Of a DNA stretch of 37,191 bases, positions 16,751 through 24,731 are shown in pieces; within the stretch, counting starts at the first letter, position 1; every line of letters begins with the position of its first letter. A program made the translations under genes and the position numbers. Below the pieces are notes generated by a model, which did not search any database, was not told where the DNA came from, and saw only the letters and a program-made list of their open reading frames with translations. The stretch spans positions 1 to 37,191 of the forward strand of contig JANQQI010000044.1 in assembly GCA_028285085.1 (NCBI GenBank), written 5' to 3'. The DNA comes from Saprospiraceae bacterium (GTDB taxonomy: Bacteria; Bacteroidota; Bacteroidia; Chitinophagales; Saprospiraceae).

Positions 16751-17899
16751 ATGCGGCAGTTTATTACCCTTTTTATCTTTTGCACCCTCTTCATGATGCC
16801 AACGCTGCTCTGCGCGCAGGAGACCTTCGAAGCTTTTGTGAGCAGCCGCAACACCAATAGTGTGAAGTTGTACAACGCCGAAGGTCGCTATTTGGGCGAC
16901 TTCGTAGCACCGGGCAGCGGCGGATTGAGTGCCACTCAAGATGTTTGGTTTCACCCAAATGGCAATTTGCTCGTCAGTGGCCGCGATAATTCTAGTATCA
17001 AACAGTACGACGGTGAGACCGGTGCTTATCTCGGCGACTTCACACACGGTTATACACTGGATAATCCTACTAAGATGTCATTGGGGCCAGATAGCTTGCT
17101 TTATGTCAGTCAGTGGGGTGATCAACAAAACAAAATCGTTCGTTTCGATTTGAACGGTCAATTTATAGATGAATTTACCAATATAGGTGTCCCCAGTGGC
17201 TGTGATCACAGCTGGGATGCCCAAGGGCATTTATATGTTTCGAGCTATGGTAACGGGCAAAATGGCAAAGTCTACCGCTTCGATCAAGAAGGGAAAAGCC
17301 TTGGCTTTTTTGCGGACATCGGCGTGATGCAAGGACCCGTCGGGCAATGGTTTGATGAACGCGGCCACTGTTTTGTGGTGGATTATACCTTGGGCCGCGT
17401 GCTGGAGTTCAACGCCTCGGGTAAAACCTTGGGTTATTTCATCAATGGCTTGATCAATGTCGAAGGGCATGCTTTCGACCACGAGGGCTATATCTACCTT
17501 TGCGATTGGACAACTAATCAAATTCGTCAATTTGATCCAGAAGGCCAGCCGATGGGGTTATTCACTGCCAACGGCAATCTTCAGGCGCCAAATGCGATTT
17601 ACATTCGTCCCTTATTTCAGGACATGATTCAAAAGCGCTTGATAAAAAAGTTCCAGTTTAAAGTGCAACACGATCCTGACTATAACCTATTCAATATTCA
17701 AATCACCCTTCCCCAAAAAAGACATATCCGCATTGCCATCGCCAATGAGCACGGCAATATTCTGAGTAACGTGGCCTACGGTGTCGTTCCTTCCGGTACA
17801 CATCATTACGAATGGTCGCCCTCCCGGCCAGGCACCTATTATTGTGAATTACTACTCGACGAGCAGCCTCCGGCGAGCCTGCAACTCATCGTTCCATAA
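16751..17899 (+). CDS. Secreted NHL-like six-bladed beta-propeller protein
   Basis: The frame opens at 16709, but the ATG at 16751 starts a clear signal peptide (MRQFITLFIFCTLFMMP ending LLCAQ), so I choose that start (382 aa). The mature protein has about six NHL/SGL-like blades, each with a pattern like G(x)LYVSxxxxxxIxRFDxxGxxxGxF (for example YVSSYGNGQNGKVYRFDQEG, YLCDWTTNQIRQFDPEGQ), up to ~residue 290. The last ~85 residues form a beta-sandwich resembling a T9SS sorting domain (IRIAIANEHGNILSNV, SRPGTYYCELLL), but without the usual PNP motif. Probable periplasmic or surface binding protein; ligand unknown. The small gene 29 bp downstream may be co-transcribed. Confidence 0.75.
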   Translation: MRQFITLFIFCTLFMMPTLLCAQETFEAFVSSRNTNSVKLYNAEGRYLGDFVAPGSGGLSATQDVWFHPNGNLLVSGRDNSSIKQYDGETGAYLGDFTHGYTLDNPTKMSLGPDSLLYVSQWGDQQNKIVRFDLNGQFIDEFTNIGVPSGCDHSWDAQGHLYVSSYGNGQNGKVYRFDQEGKSLGFFADIGVMQGPVGQWFDERGHCFVVDYTLGRVLEFNASGKTLGYFINGLINVEGHAFDHEGYIYLCDWTTNQIRQFDPEGQPMGLFTANGNLQAPNAIYIRPLFQDMIQKRLIKKFQFKVQHDPDYNLFNIQITLPQKRHIRIAIANEHGNILSNVAYGVVPSGTHHYEWSPSRPGTYYCELLLDEQPPASLQLIVP

Positions 17900-17928
17900 C
17901 CTCCTTTTTCACCTCAAAAAACCGTAGC

Positions 17929-18249
17929 ATGGCACAAGTCATCAAAGAATTTAATGAGTACCGAATTCGTTATTACACTCCCAATTCTTCAAACAAACTC
18001 ACGGCTTATATTTTCTGTTTCATGAATGGCTCTTATCGAGGGTCAATTGAATTCCACCGCACAAACACTCAACTGGGTACAAACTATTTATCTAAAAACA
18101 GCATCACCTTACATTACTACGATGATGTCCTGCCCGGGATCATTGACTTGTTACGCAATGAAAAGCCGTTATACCTGTCATTGAATGATCAAACCTTAGT
18201 AGGTTGGGTTGATACCAGTGAAGAAATCGTTGGGGAAGAAGAGAGTTGA
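17929..18249 (+). CDS. Small cytoplasmic protein of unknown function
   Basis: 106 aa with no signal peptide or membrane segment. The sequence alternates short strands (EYRIRYYTP, AYIFCFMNGSYRGSIEFHR, NSITLHYYDD) with one helix (VLPGIIDLLRNEKPLYLSLND) and an acidic tail, suggesting a compact alpha/beta fold. It begins 29 bp after the propeller gene on the same strand. Codon use looks like that of its neighbours. I do not recognise a family. Confidence 0.6.
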   Translation: MAQVIKEFNEYRIRYYTPNSSNKLTAYIFCFMNGSYRGSIEFHRTNTQLGTNYLSKNSITLHYYDDVLPGIIDLLRNEKPLYLSLNDQTLVGWVDTSEEIVGEEES

Positions 18250-18317
18250 TTATAAAATTAAACTTTAAGATTGGATATTAAGAACGATCTGGTTTCAGAC
18301 GGTTGGGGAATTGTTGC

Positions 18318-18372
18318 TTAGTAAAAATTAAAAGTGCTTTTTTACTAAATACTCATTATTTTTAAAAATAAT
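18318..18372. promoter_or_regulatory. Two perfect AT-rich palindromes upstream of the DUF4157 gene
   Basis: TTAGTAAAAA (18318-18327) pairs exactly with TTTTTACTAA (18339-18348) across 11 nt. Seven bases later ATTATTTTTAAAAATAAT (18355-18372) is an uninterrupted 18-bp palindrome. An 11-bp direct repeat AAAAGTGCTTT occurs at 18330-18340 and 18389-18399. The block lies ~70 bp after the small gene and ~150 bp before the DUF4157 ATG. It could serve as a terminator for the former or an operator for the latter. The AT-rich composition makes chance palindromes likelier, so I keep confidence moderate. Confidence 0.4.
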
Positions 18373-18520
18373 ATCTAACACATTGTCAAAAAGTGCTTTA
18401 AGAAGTTACTATTAAGCTTCGTTTTAGCTAACGGCATACCATTTGAGGTGATTAATGCATACAGCTTTTTGTAGAATACTCTAAGTGTGATCTCGACCCA
18501 GGCAGCAAAACCACTCCCTT

Positions 18521-21154
18521 ATGAAAGCCAAAGCGGTATCCAAATCAGCGCAGGGCCCCAAGCCATCTAATCAACCTTTTTTCAATCATACGAAGAAAGG
18601 ATCTTTCTTATCTCCGGGTCAAGAACAACAACCTTTTTTTAGTCCTCAGACGATTCAACCAAAACTGACGATTGGTGAAGCCAATGATCCTTTTGAACGC
18701 GAAGCAGATGCAGTAGCGGATCAAGTGGTTGGCCGAGCCGGAAATACCCCCGCGGTGCAAGCCAAGTGCGAGGCCTGTGAACAGGAAGAAGCAGGTCTGC
18801 AAAAGGCACCGAGCATCCAGAAAATGAGTACCCCGAAAGCGAGCCAAGAAGAGGAAGCCGTACAGGCGAAAGCGGAGGGCGCCAGCAATACCGCCAGCCC
18901 AGCCATGAGTCAACAGCTGCAACAAATGAAGGGCCAGGGTGCTCCGCTACCCGAAAAAACAAATCAATCCATGAGCCAAGCCTTCGGGCAGAACTTCAGT
19001 CAGGTCCGCATCCACACTAATGATAATGCCGTCCAGATGAACCGTGACCTGAATGCGAAGGCATTTACCCATGGTTCCGATATTTATTTCAATCAAGGGC
19101 AGTACGCCCCCGAATCTAATCAGGGCAAGCACTTACTGGCCCACGAGCTTACACACGTTGTTCAACAAGGCAGCCAGTCATCGTCTATACAACGTACTTG
19201 CGAAAATGATCCGGCGACTGCTCCCGCTTCGGGCATGAGTGGTTGCTCGACGGAGACCTCCAGAGCGAGCAATCCCAATGAGACGGTCACCTTTGGCTCC
19301 GGCTCAATGGGCCTGAGCAGCGCAGCCAAGACGGCTCTTTCGAGCCTAGCTGCCAAGTGGCACGCTGACGGTCGAAATGACACCGTACGCATTGATGGCT
19401 TCGCCAGCTGCGATGGTGGCACTACCAGTAACTGGAAGCTGTCTTGTAACCGTACCAAAACCGTGGAAGCCGAGCTCAAAACACCGAGCGATGGCTCTAC
19501 CGGAATTGATCCGTCGGCTACCTTTGCCAAGTTTGCACACGGCGAAACGGAGGAATTCTCCAGTAGTAATCAACAAGCCAATCGAGCAGCCACCGCTACC
19601 CTTCAGCCCACTCCCGAAGGCCTACCAAGTGCTATGCCTGCCGCAGGAGCCAATGATTTTGAAATTAGACGCGTCGGCAACTCCAATGAGGATCGTTTAT
19701 TCTTTGATCTGGGCAGTGCGGTGCCCTCGCGGGATGTTATTAATGCTATCAATGATATTAAGCGGAATGCACCTGCTAGTGTTAGTCTAATTGGTTTTAC
19801 CAGTATGGACGAGCCCGATACTTTGGCACAAGATCGTGCGGATGCGGTGGAAGCCTTACTCACCAGTGGTCCCAATGCCGTAGCGGTCTCCAGCGCTACC
19901 GGCAATCCTGCGGCAACCTCTACACAAAGTAATTTTACTCGAGCACGTAGCGTAGAAGTTGTAGTCGCAGGAAATACCCCAAGTACACTAGATTGTACAG
20001 CAACCGATGTCGCAGGAAATTTACTCCACCCACCAACGGACGATTGCTCAACTATGGATCCCCAAACTTTAGCCGATTTTAACGCGGCCAAACCGGTTGC
20101 AGATGACGCTATGACCGAAGCAATGCACGCCATTGATCCTTCACACAGCGACTTTAATCCTACTCTGGTACAACGCTTCTTTGGCAATAATGATCCGGCT
20201 ACGCTGACTCAGCTCAATACGAACATGGGGAATTTACAAACTCATGTCAGCAATTTAGATCCTTCCACATCTAATACGCAGTGTGGTGGGCAATGTGATA
20301 TCGGGGGCTGTGATGGAGGTACCATTGCGTATAACAATGGTGTTGATGCCGCTTCGGTTCTGACGCTTTGTGTTCCCTTTTTCAAAGAACTCAATCTGAA
20401 CGACCAAGCGCGTAATCTAATCCATGAAAGTGCCCATGGTACCACTCCACTGGGCGGCGCACCAACCGAAGGCACTGATGATGTCGCTTACCGTCACGAG
20501 CGTATGATATTCCAGCTGAGCCCCGAAGATCGCTTGCGCAATTCTGATAGTTACGCCCTCTTTGCACTTTTCGCCAAAGAGATTAAAACGACGGGCTTAC
20601 CCAATGCCGAACCAGCAGGAATTCTTACGCCAGCGAACGATACCATAAACGGCATTACGGGTAATGATCAAACTGCGCTCGAATTGGCCTTGGCACATTT
20701 AGAAAAACGTCTGGCATGGTGTACCTCCCACATTGGACAACTCTTCGGCGAAGCGCAAAGTGTAAAAGATGGCTCTCAGACCTGGAGTGCTACCTGGGCC
20801 GAAGATTATATGCAAGAGATGGCCAACCGTTTTCCGGTAACGGCACCTCCGGGGATACCGACTTCGGATGACATGATTCGTCTGGCGGCCATCAATGAAC
20901 GCTATATCATTATGGAAGCTGCCGTCAAGCGGGATTTGACGATTTCGAGTATGCCAAGTGGCGTGGTTAGCTGGGCGACCGGCTCGGTCGTACCGGCCGA
21001 TAATTTCAGTGTAGGGCCCGATTTCTTCCGCGCTACACCTGAGCATCAAATTAGCCTATTATTGCAAACCTTGGCTCAGGCAGTCCCCAATATTGAGACA
21101 GCATTTATTCCGGGCTACGTCACCATGGCCAAATTTGTCCATGATAATGCTTAA
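18521..21154 (+). CDS. DUF4157 protein with OmpA-like modules and M35-type zinc endopeptidase domain (putative injected effector)
   Basis: 877 aa without signal peptide. Residues ~1-80 are a Gln/Pro-rich leader (QPFFSPQTIQPKLTIG, EREADAVADQVV). Residues ~140-225 are DUF4157 (FGQNFSQVRIHTND, then HELTH at 208-212), the core module of many contractile-injection-system and polymorphic-toxin proteins. Residues ~253-360 and ~390-485 look like two OmpA-like units (VRIDGFASCDG; SLIGFTSMDEPD). Residues ~530-725 fit an M35/lysine-specific metalloendopeptidase: HESAH at 635-639, the GTDDVAY motif with third zinc ligand D654, and NSDSYALFA. The C-terminal 150 residues may contain a decayed copy of that core. 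I infer a protease effector delivered out of the cell. No CIS structural gene is in the window. A lipoprotein gene follows after 15 bp. Confidence 0.8.
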   Translation: MKAKAVSKSAQGPKPSNQPFFNHTKKGSFLSPGQEQQPFFSPQTIQPKLTIGEANDPFEREADAVADQVVGRAGNTPAVQAKCEACEQEEAGLQKAPSIQKMSTPKASQEEEAVQAKAEGASNTASPAMSQQLQQMKGQGAPLPEKTNQSMSQAFGQNFSQVRIHTNDNAVQMNRDLNAKAFTHGSDIYFNQGQYAPESNQGKHLLAHELTHVVQQGSQSSSIQRTCENDPATAPASGMSGCSTETSRASNPNETVTFGSGSMGLSSAAKTALSSLAAKWHADGRNDTVRIDGFASCDGGTTSNWKLSCNRTKTVEAELKTPSDGSTGIDPSATFAKFAHGETEEFSSSNQQANRAATATLQPTPEGLPSAMPAAGANDFEIRRVGNSNEDRLFFDLGSAVPSRDVINAINDIKRNAPASVSLIGFTSMDEPDTLAQDRADAVEALLTSGPNAVAVSSATGNPAATSTQSNFTRARSVEVVVAGNTPSTLDCTATDVAGNLLHPPTDDCSTMDPQTLADFNAAKPVADDAMTEAMHAIDPSHSDFNPTLVQRFFGNNDPATLTQLNTNMGNLQTHVSNLDPSTSNTQCGGQCDIGGCDGGTIAYNNGVDAASVLTLCVPFFKELNLNDQARNLIHESAHGTTPLGGAPTEGTDDVAYRHERMIFQLSPEDRLRNSDSYALFALFAKEIKTTGLPNAEPAGILTPANDTINGITGNDQTALELALAHLEKRLAWCTSHIGQLFGEAQSVKDGSQTWSATWAEDYMQEMANRFPVTAPPGIPTSDDMIRLAAINERYIIMEAAVKRDLTISSMPSGVVSWATGSVVPADNFSVGPDFFRATPEHQISLLLQTLAQAVPNIETAFIPGYVTMAKFVHDNA

Positions 21155-21169
21155 GCGTGAATGTTGCAC

Positions 21170-22144
21170 ATGAAATATACACTGCACATCCTTTTCGGTA
21201 TGACTTCATTGACGGCTTGTTGGCAGGTTAAGCAATCTATTCCGCTTCCGTATCGGATAGAAACCACCGCCATTGTACAACAATGGCAGGATGATCTTTG
21301 GCTCTTAATTAATCAGGCAGGGCCGAAGCAAACCAAGGTATTGAAAATAAATACAAATGGCACGGTGGAAGAAGTAGCCAGCTTGCCTTTGTTAGCAAGT
21401 TCAATCGCCATTTGTGGAACAAATCTGCTAGTCGTGGGAGCCAATGCGGATGGGCAACCCACTTTGCTGAGTTTGACACCGACCGGCACTATTGCCTGGA
21501 CCTATATCTTTCCCGAGGCCAAGTATTTACAGTGGCCCGTGGCCGCCTGCGCCCCCGCGCCAATAGTGGCCTGGCAACAGCAAGCAGGACAAATAGAAGT
21601 AGGGCAATACGACTTAGCACAACAAAGCATGATCAGTTTACCACCGCTCGCTCTGGCAAATGATCAAGTACAGCTGCGAGCAGAAGCAGCACATCTCTGG
21701 GTCACTCAACCTACGGATGCTGGCACAGAAATTATCGACCTGGCAACGCCAAACCGGGACCGTATCTCCATCTTGGGAAAAGAAAAAAGCAGTCTTCGAA
21801 TAGGGGATACACCAGCTGGTATCTATTTTTCCTGGGTGGCCGGACGTGAGGTATATTTTCAAGGACCGGGCACAGCTGAGCCGACAGTTATTGCCGATTT
21901 TGCTAATAAAACGAATGGGTTATTGCAAGTACGGTCAGGGGGAGCGCCCTTACTCTGGCTACAAAACCAGACGACTTCAATTGACGGTGAAACTGGCTGG
22001 CAATCAATCATAAAAACACCCACTGCGACCAAATATCAGGTCGATGATTTTCTCTTCGATGTGACCTGGTGGAACCAAAATATTGCTATCGTCAAGGCCA
22101 CAGGGGTGTTTTTACTGGCACCTATTCAATCTCCACAAAAGTAG
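21170..22144 (+). CDS. Predicted lipoprotein, beta-propeller-like, next to the DUF4157 effector gene
   Basis: An ATG at 21161 is possible, but the ATG at 21170 opens a standard lipoprotein signal (MKYTLHILFGMTSLTAC) with lipobox L-T-A-C, giving 324 aa. The mature part is mostly short beta strands with a repeating W/L-pattern (DDLWLLINQAG, NLLVVGANADGQPTLLSL, QLRAEAAHLWVTQ, GIYFSWVAGREVYF). This suits a propeller of PQQ/YncE type without catalytic motifs. The start lies 15 bp after the effector's stop, so the genes are probably co-transcribed. A role as immunity or accessory protein is possible but unproven. Its 3' end overlaps the convergent TPR gene by 19 bp. Confidence 0.65.
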   Translation: MKYTLHILFGMTSLTACWQVKQSIPLPYRIETTAIVQQWQDDLWLLINQAGPKQTKVLKINTNGTVEEVASLPLLASSIAICGTNLLVVGANADGQPTLLSLTPTGTIAWTYIFPEAKYLQWPVAACAPAPIVAWQQQAGQIEVGQYDLAQQSMISLPPLALANDQVQLRAEAAHLWVTQPTDAGTEIIDLATPNRDRISILGKEKSSLRIGDTPAGIYFSWVAGREVYFQGPGTAEPTVIADFANKTNGLLQVRSGGAPLLWLQNQTTSIDGETGWQSIIKTPTATKYQVDDFLFDVTWWNQNIAIVKATGVFLLAPIQSPQK

Positions 22145-23379
22145 TTTAGCTTCTCTTGCGCTCTGTCGTAGCCCAGCGCTGCACTTTGGGTTAGATCATG
22201 ACAAGCCGAAATCTTATCGTAAGCCAGTAGGTGAACTAAGGCCCGGTTGTAATAAGCTTCGGCGTAATTTGGATTCAACTGAATCGCTTTGGTATAATCC
22301 TCAACGGCCCAAGTATGATCCCCATACAGCAAGTAAACGTTTGCACGGTTGTTGTACAGCTCAGCGCTGCTTGGATATTCTTCGATCGCTTTATTTAAAT
22401 CAGCCAATGCCCCATTGAAATCACCGAGCATCTTCCGGGTCAAGCCTCGATTAAGATAGGCTTCGAGATAATCCTCGCCACGCAGCTTGATCACTTTATC
22501 ATAGTCAGCCAGTGCAGCCTCTTTGTCCCCCATAGCTTTGTGGAGCGAGGCTCGTTCAAAATAAGCTTTAGTCAAGTCATCTTGCAATTGAATCGCCCGA
22601 TCGAGATAAACACGTGCTTGCTGCTGATTATTTCGGGCGCGCTCGAGGCGACTGAAATTATACCAGGCAATCGCAAATGAAGGTTGTAGACTCACCGCTC
22701 TGGCCAAAGCCACTTCTGCCTCATCATAGCGCCCCAGTTTGGTGAAAATCATCCCACGCATATCATAACCAATGGCCGTTTCCGGTGCGAGAGCAAGTAG
22801 GGCATCCAATGTTTCCAGAGCTTCAGGTAATTCCCCGGCCTCGATTTTCACAATGGCTTCTTCCAATAAGTCGAACTCTAATGTTCCAATTGCTTCTTTA
22901 GAGAACTGCTCATCCAAAATGGGATAATAATCATCCATTTGTTGGTAAACGCCAATAGGACGTAATGCTTTCTCGGGCTGGTAAGCCATAACGTTCATCA
23001 CGCTCAAAGGTCCATTGTAACCGTATAAATCGGCCGCATAAGGATTGATCTTTTGGGCTAAGCGAAGATCCGCTTCCGCTTCCTGAACCATTCCGAAGCG
23101 CTTTTTAAAGGCGGCTCGCCGAATGAGCACTTCCGCCGATAATGGATTTTGTGCGACTGCACTTTCGAGGGCAAAATAGGCTTCTTCAAAATTTGACATT
23201 TGCAATTGCAAATCACTTTCGCGAAGCATGAGGTTGTTGCGGATTCCATAACTTAATGGCGCATATGTTTTTCCCGCCGCAGCATTTCCCGTTTGAGAAA
23301 TTTGGGCGTCAAGAGATGGTAAAAAAAGGCCACTCATGATCATCCAAAAACCAAGTCTAATGAAATTTTTCCCTTGCAT
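22126..23379 (-). CDS. Exported TPR-repeat protein
   Basis: The frame is open up to 23445, but the ATG at 23379 starts a signal peptide (MQGKNFIRLGFWMIMSG...LDAQ), so I place the start there (417 aa). The N-terminal third is helical (SDLQLQMSNFEEAYFALESA; AEADLRLAQKINPYAADLYG), with probable divergent TPRs. From ~residue 185 to the C-terminus at least six canonical TPRs run in series (GRYDEAEVALARAVSLQPSF, GDKEAALADYDKVIKL, GDFNGALADLNKAIEEYPSS, DHTWAVEDYTKAIQLNPNYA). Likely a periplasmic scaffold binding partner proteins. The last 19 bp overlap the 3' end of the lipoprotein gene on the other strand. It is divergent from the TetR gene, sharing a 322-bp region with two palindromes. Confidence 0.82.
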   Translation of the reverse strand: MQGKNFIRLGFWMIMSGLFLPSLDAQISQTGNAAAGKTYAPLSYGIRNNLMLRESDLQLQMSNFEEAYFALESAVAQNPLSAEVLIRRAAFKKRFGMVQEAEADLRLAQKINPYAADLYGYNGPLSVMNVMAYQPEKALRPIGVYQQMDDYYPILDEQFSKEAIGTLEFDLLEEAIVKIEAGELPEALETLDALLALAPETAIGYDMRGMIFTKLGRYDEAEVALARAVSLQPSFAIAWYNFSRLERARNNQQQARVYLDRAIQLQDDLTKAYFERASLHKAMGDKEAALADYDKVIKLRGEDYLEAYLNRGLTRKMLGDFNGALADLNKAIEEYPSSAELYNNRANVYLLYGDHTWAVEDYTKAIQLNPNYAEAYYNRALVHLLAYDKISACHDLTQSAALGYDRAQEKLNYFCGD

Positions 23380-23582
23380 ACTCTTCTGGTTTAATGAGTG
23401 AAATAAATACGCGACTGCTATTTTTCGAGACGCGCTTAATTTCAAGAGGATGCTTAAAACTTTCTGGTTCCTATCAATCTATACCTTGATTCTCAATTTG
23501 AATTAGGTTAAAAACATACTCTTGATATTCTTTACGTAACGAAAACAAAAAAAGGCACTATATAGTTCAACTACACTTAAAA

Positions 23583-23595
23583 ATAGTATTACTAT
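23583..23595. promoter_or_regulatory. Distal candidate TetR operator
   Basis: ATAGT-ATT-ACTAT, extended by one base pair on each side (AATAGTATTACTATT, 23582-23596). It has the same half-sites and spacing as the proximal site, 84 bp away centre to centre, or about eight helical turns. This position suggests cooperative binding or control of the divergent TPR gene. Confidence 0.5.
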
Positions 23596-23666
23596 TATTT
23601 TTTCGAATTTTTTTTCAACTTCCCGAGAACATTTTGAAAAAAAAGAAGGTTTCAATTGCAAACACG

Positions 23667-23679
23667 ATAGTAAAACTAT
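23667..23679. promoter_or_regulatory. Proximal candidate TetR operator
   Basis: ATAGT-AAA-ACTAT, extended to GATAGT / ACTATC (23666-23680), a perfect 15-bp site ending 21 bp before the TetR ATG. The position fits autorepression, as is typical of TetR-family regulators. Confidence 0.55.
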
Positions 23680-23701
23680 CATCTAACTAAATCGCTTAGT
23701 T

Positions 23702-24499
23702 ATGGATCATCTTCCTTTTATCAACCTAAAGATTAATCCTAATCTTTATTCGAAAGATCCACAGGATACCGATCTGGGTAAAAAAATCATTGAGAACAGT
23801 GTGATCATGATTGATGAATCCGGTTTGGAGCAATTCACCTTCAAAAAGTTGGCAGAGACTATCTCTTCAACAGAGACATCGATTTACCGCTATTTTGAGA
23901 ACAAACATCAACTGTTTGTTTATTTGCTCAATTGGTATTGGGAGTGGATGGTTATCCGAATTGACCTAAATACATTGAATATATCCAGTCCGCTGGAAAA
24001 GCTGAAAATCGTAATGAGCGTCATTGTCGATACCGCAAAGCGGAACACGGCTATTAAGTTTGTGGATGAAGAAGCTTTGCATCGAATCGTCGTGAGTGAA
24101 GGCGCGAAAGGTTACCATCATAAGCTTGTGGACAAAGAAAATCAATACGGGTTCTTTTTATCATATAAGAAGCTGTGTGGCAGAGTGGCAGACTTAATTC
24201 AGGAAGTCAATCCTGAGTTTCCATATCCACGCGCTTTGGCTTCGATGCTGATCGAAACCGCGAATAACAGTCTCTACTTTGCACAACACCTTCCGCGTCT
24301 GACAGACCTGGATGGCAAAGACGATGATTTGTCCGAGCGTGTGACGAAACTGCTTGAGTTTTTCGCCTTTGGACTCGTCAAGCAAAAGCTACAATCGGTT
24401 GAATCCAAGACAACGACTAATCCATCGGCGAGTGAGTCGACGAACGAGGGGCATTCAGTAAGTAATGGCAATGGACAAGCCCGGGCGGATGGAGAATAA
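23702..24499 (+). CDS. TetR/AcrR-family transcriptional regulator
   Basis: 265 aa, longer than the usual ~200 because of a 20-residue N-terminal lead and a ~35-residue Ser/Asn/Glu-rich tail. Residues ~24-75 form the TetR DNA-binding domain: helix 1 IIENSVIMIDESGLEQFTF, then the HTH KKLAETISSTETSIYRYF, ending with ENKHQLFVYLL. The remaining ~150 residues are the helical ligand-binding and dimer domain with several aromatic residues. The ATG at 23702 lies just after a perfect palindrome, consistent with autoregulation. The ligand is unknown. The nearest possible targets are the divergent TPR gene and the downstream SPFH lipoprotein gene (232 bp further on). Confidence 0.88.
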   Translation: MDHLPFINLKINPNLYSKDPQDTDLGKKIIENSVIMIDESGLEQFTFKKLAETISSTETSIYRYFENKHQLFVYLLNWYWEWMVIRIDLNTLNISSPLEKLKIVMSVIVDTAKRNTAIKFVDEEALHRIVVSEGAKGYHHKLVDKENQYGFFLSYKKLCGRVADLIQEVNPEFPYPRALASMLIETANNSLYFAQHLPRLTDLDGKDDDLSERVTKLLEFFAFGLVKQKLQSVESKTTTNPSASESTNEGHSVSNGNGQARADGE

Positions 24500-24731
24500 C
24501 ATTGACCTATTTTTTAATCTAAGAGCTATGCCAATATTAAAAAGGGCGAACGACTTATAGCCCACAAATTTAACCTCGAAACTCGATTCTTTGCCTTTCT
24601 CGTGTTCTTGAATGGCCCATCAGAGCGGTCATAATACCCTGAGAACACCCGACCGAGCTATGCCTTCAGGCGCGAGAACAGGCAAGGAGCAAAAACACTG
24701 AAATGGCGAACTCTTATAAATTCAAGATCTT

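Larger units (their letters stand above)
23380..23701. other. Divergent intergenic region between the TPR and TetR genes
   Basis: This 322-bp, AT-rich region contains two ATAGT-N3-ACTAT palindromes (see separate entries) and an outward-facing ACTATATAGT at 23557-23566 made of the same pentamers. No ORF or RNA gene was found. It must hold the promoters of both genes; no full TAnnTTTG match was seen. Confidence 0.55.

Noticed and set aside
19603-20187. 194-codon ORF on the minus strand inside the DUF4157 gene
   Set aside because: It is antisense to a well-supported coding region with clear motifs; its Ser/Ala/Leu-rich translation is typical of a shadow frame.
22126-22144. 19-bp overlap of convergent coding ends as a possible frameshift or misassembly
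   Set aside because: Both proteins end with plausible C-termini, and short tail-to-tail overlaps are common in compact genomes.
24540-24700. Loose inverted similarity in the TetR-SPFH gap (TTTGCCT...CTCG versus CGAG...AGGCAAGG), possible small RNA
   Set aside because: The pairing is interrupted and no promoter or terminator frames it; too weak to call.
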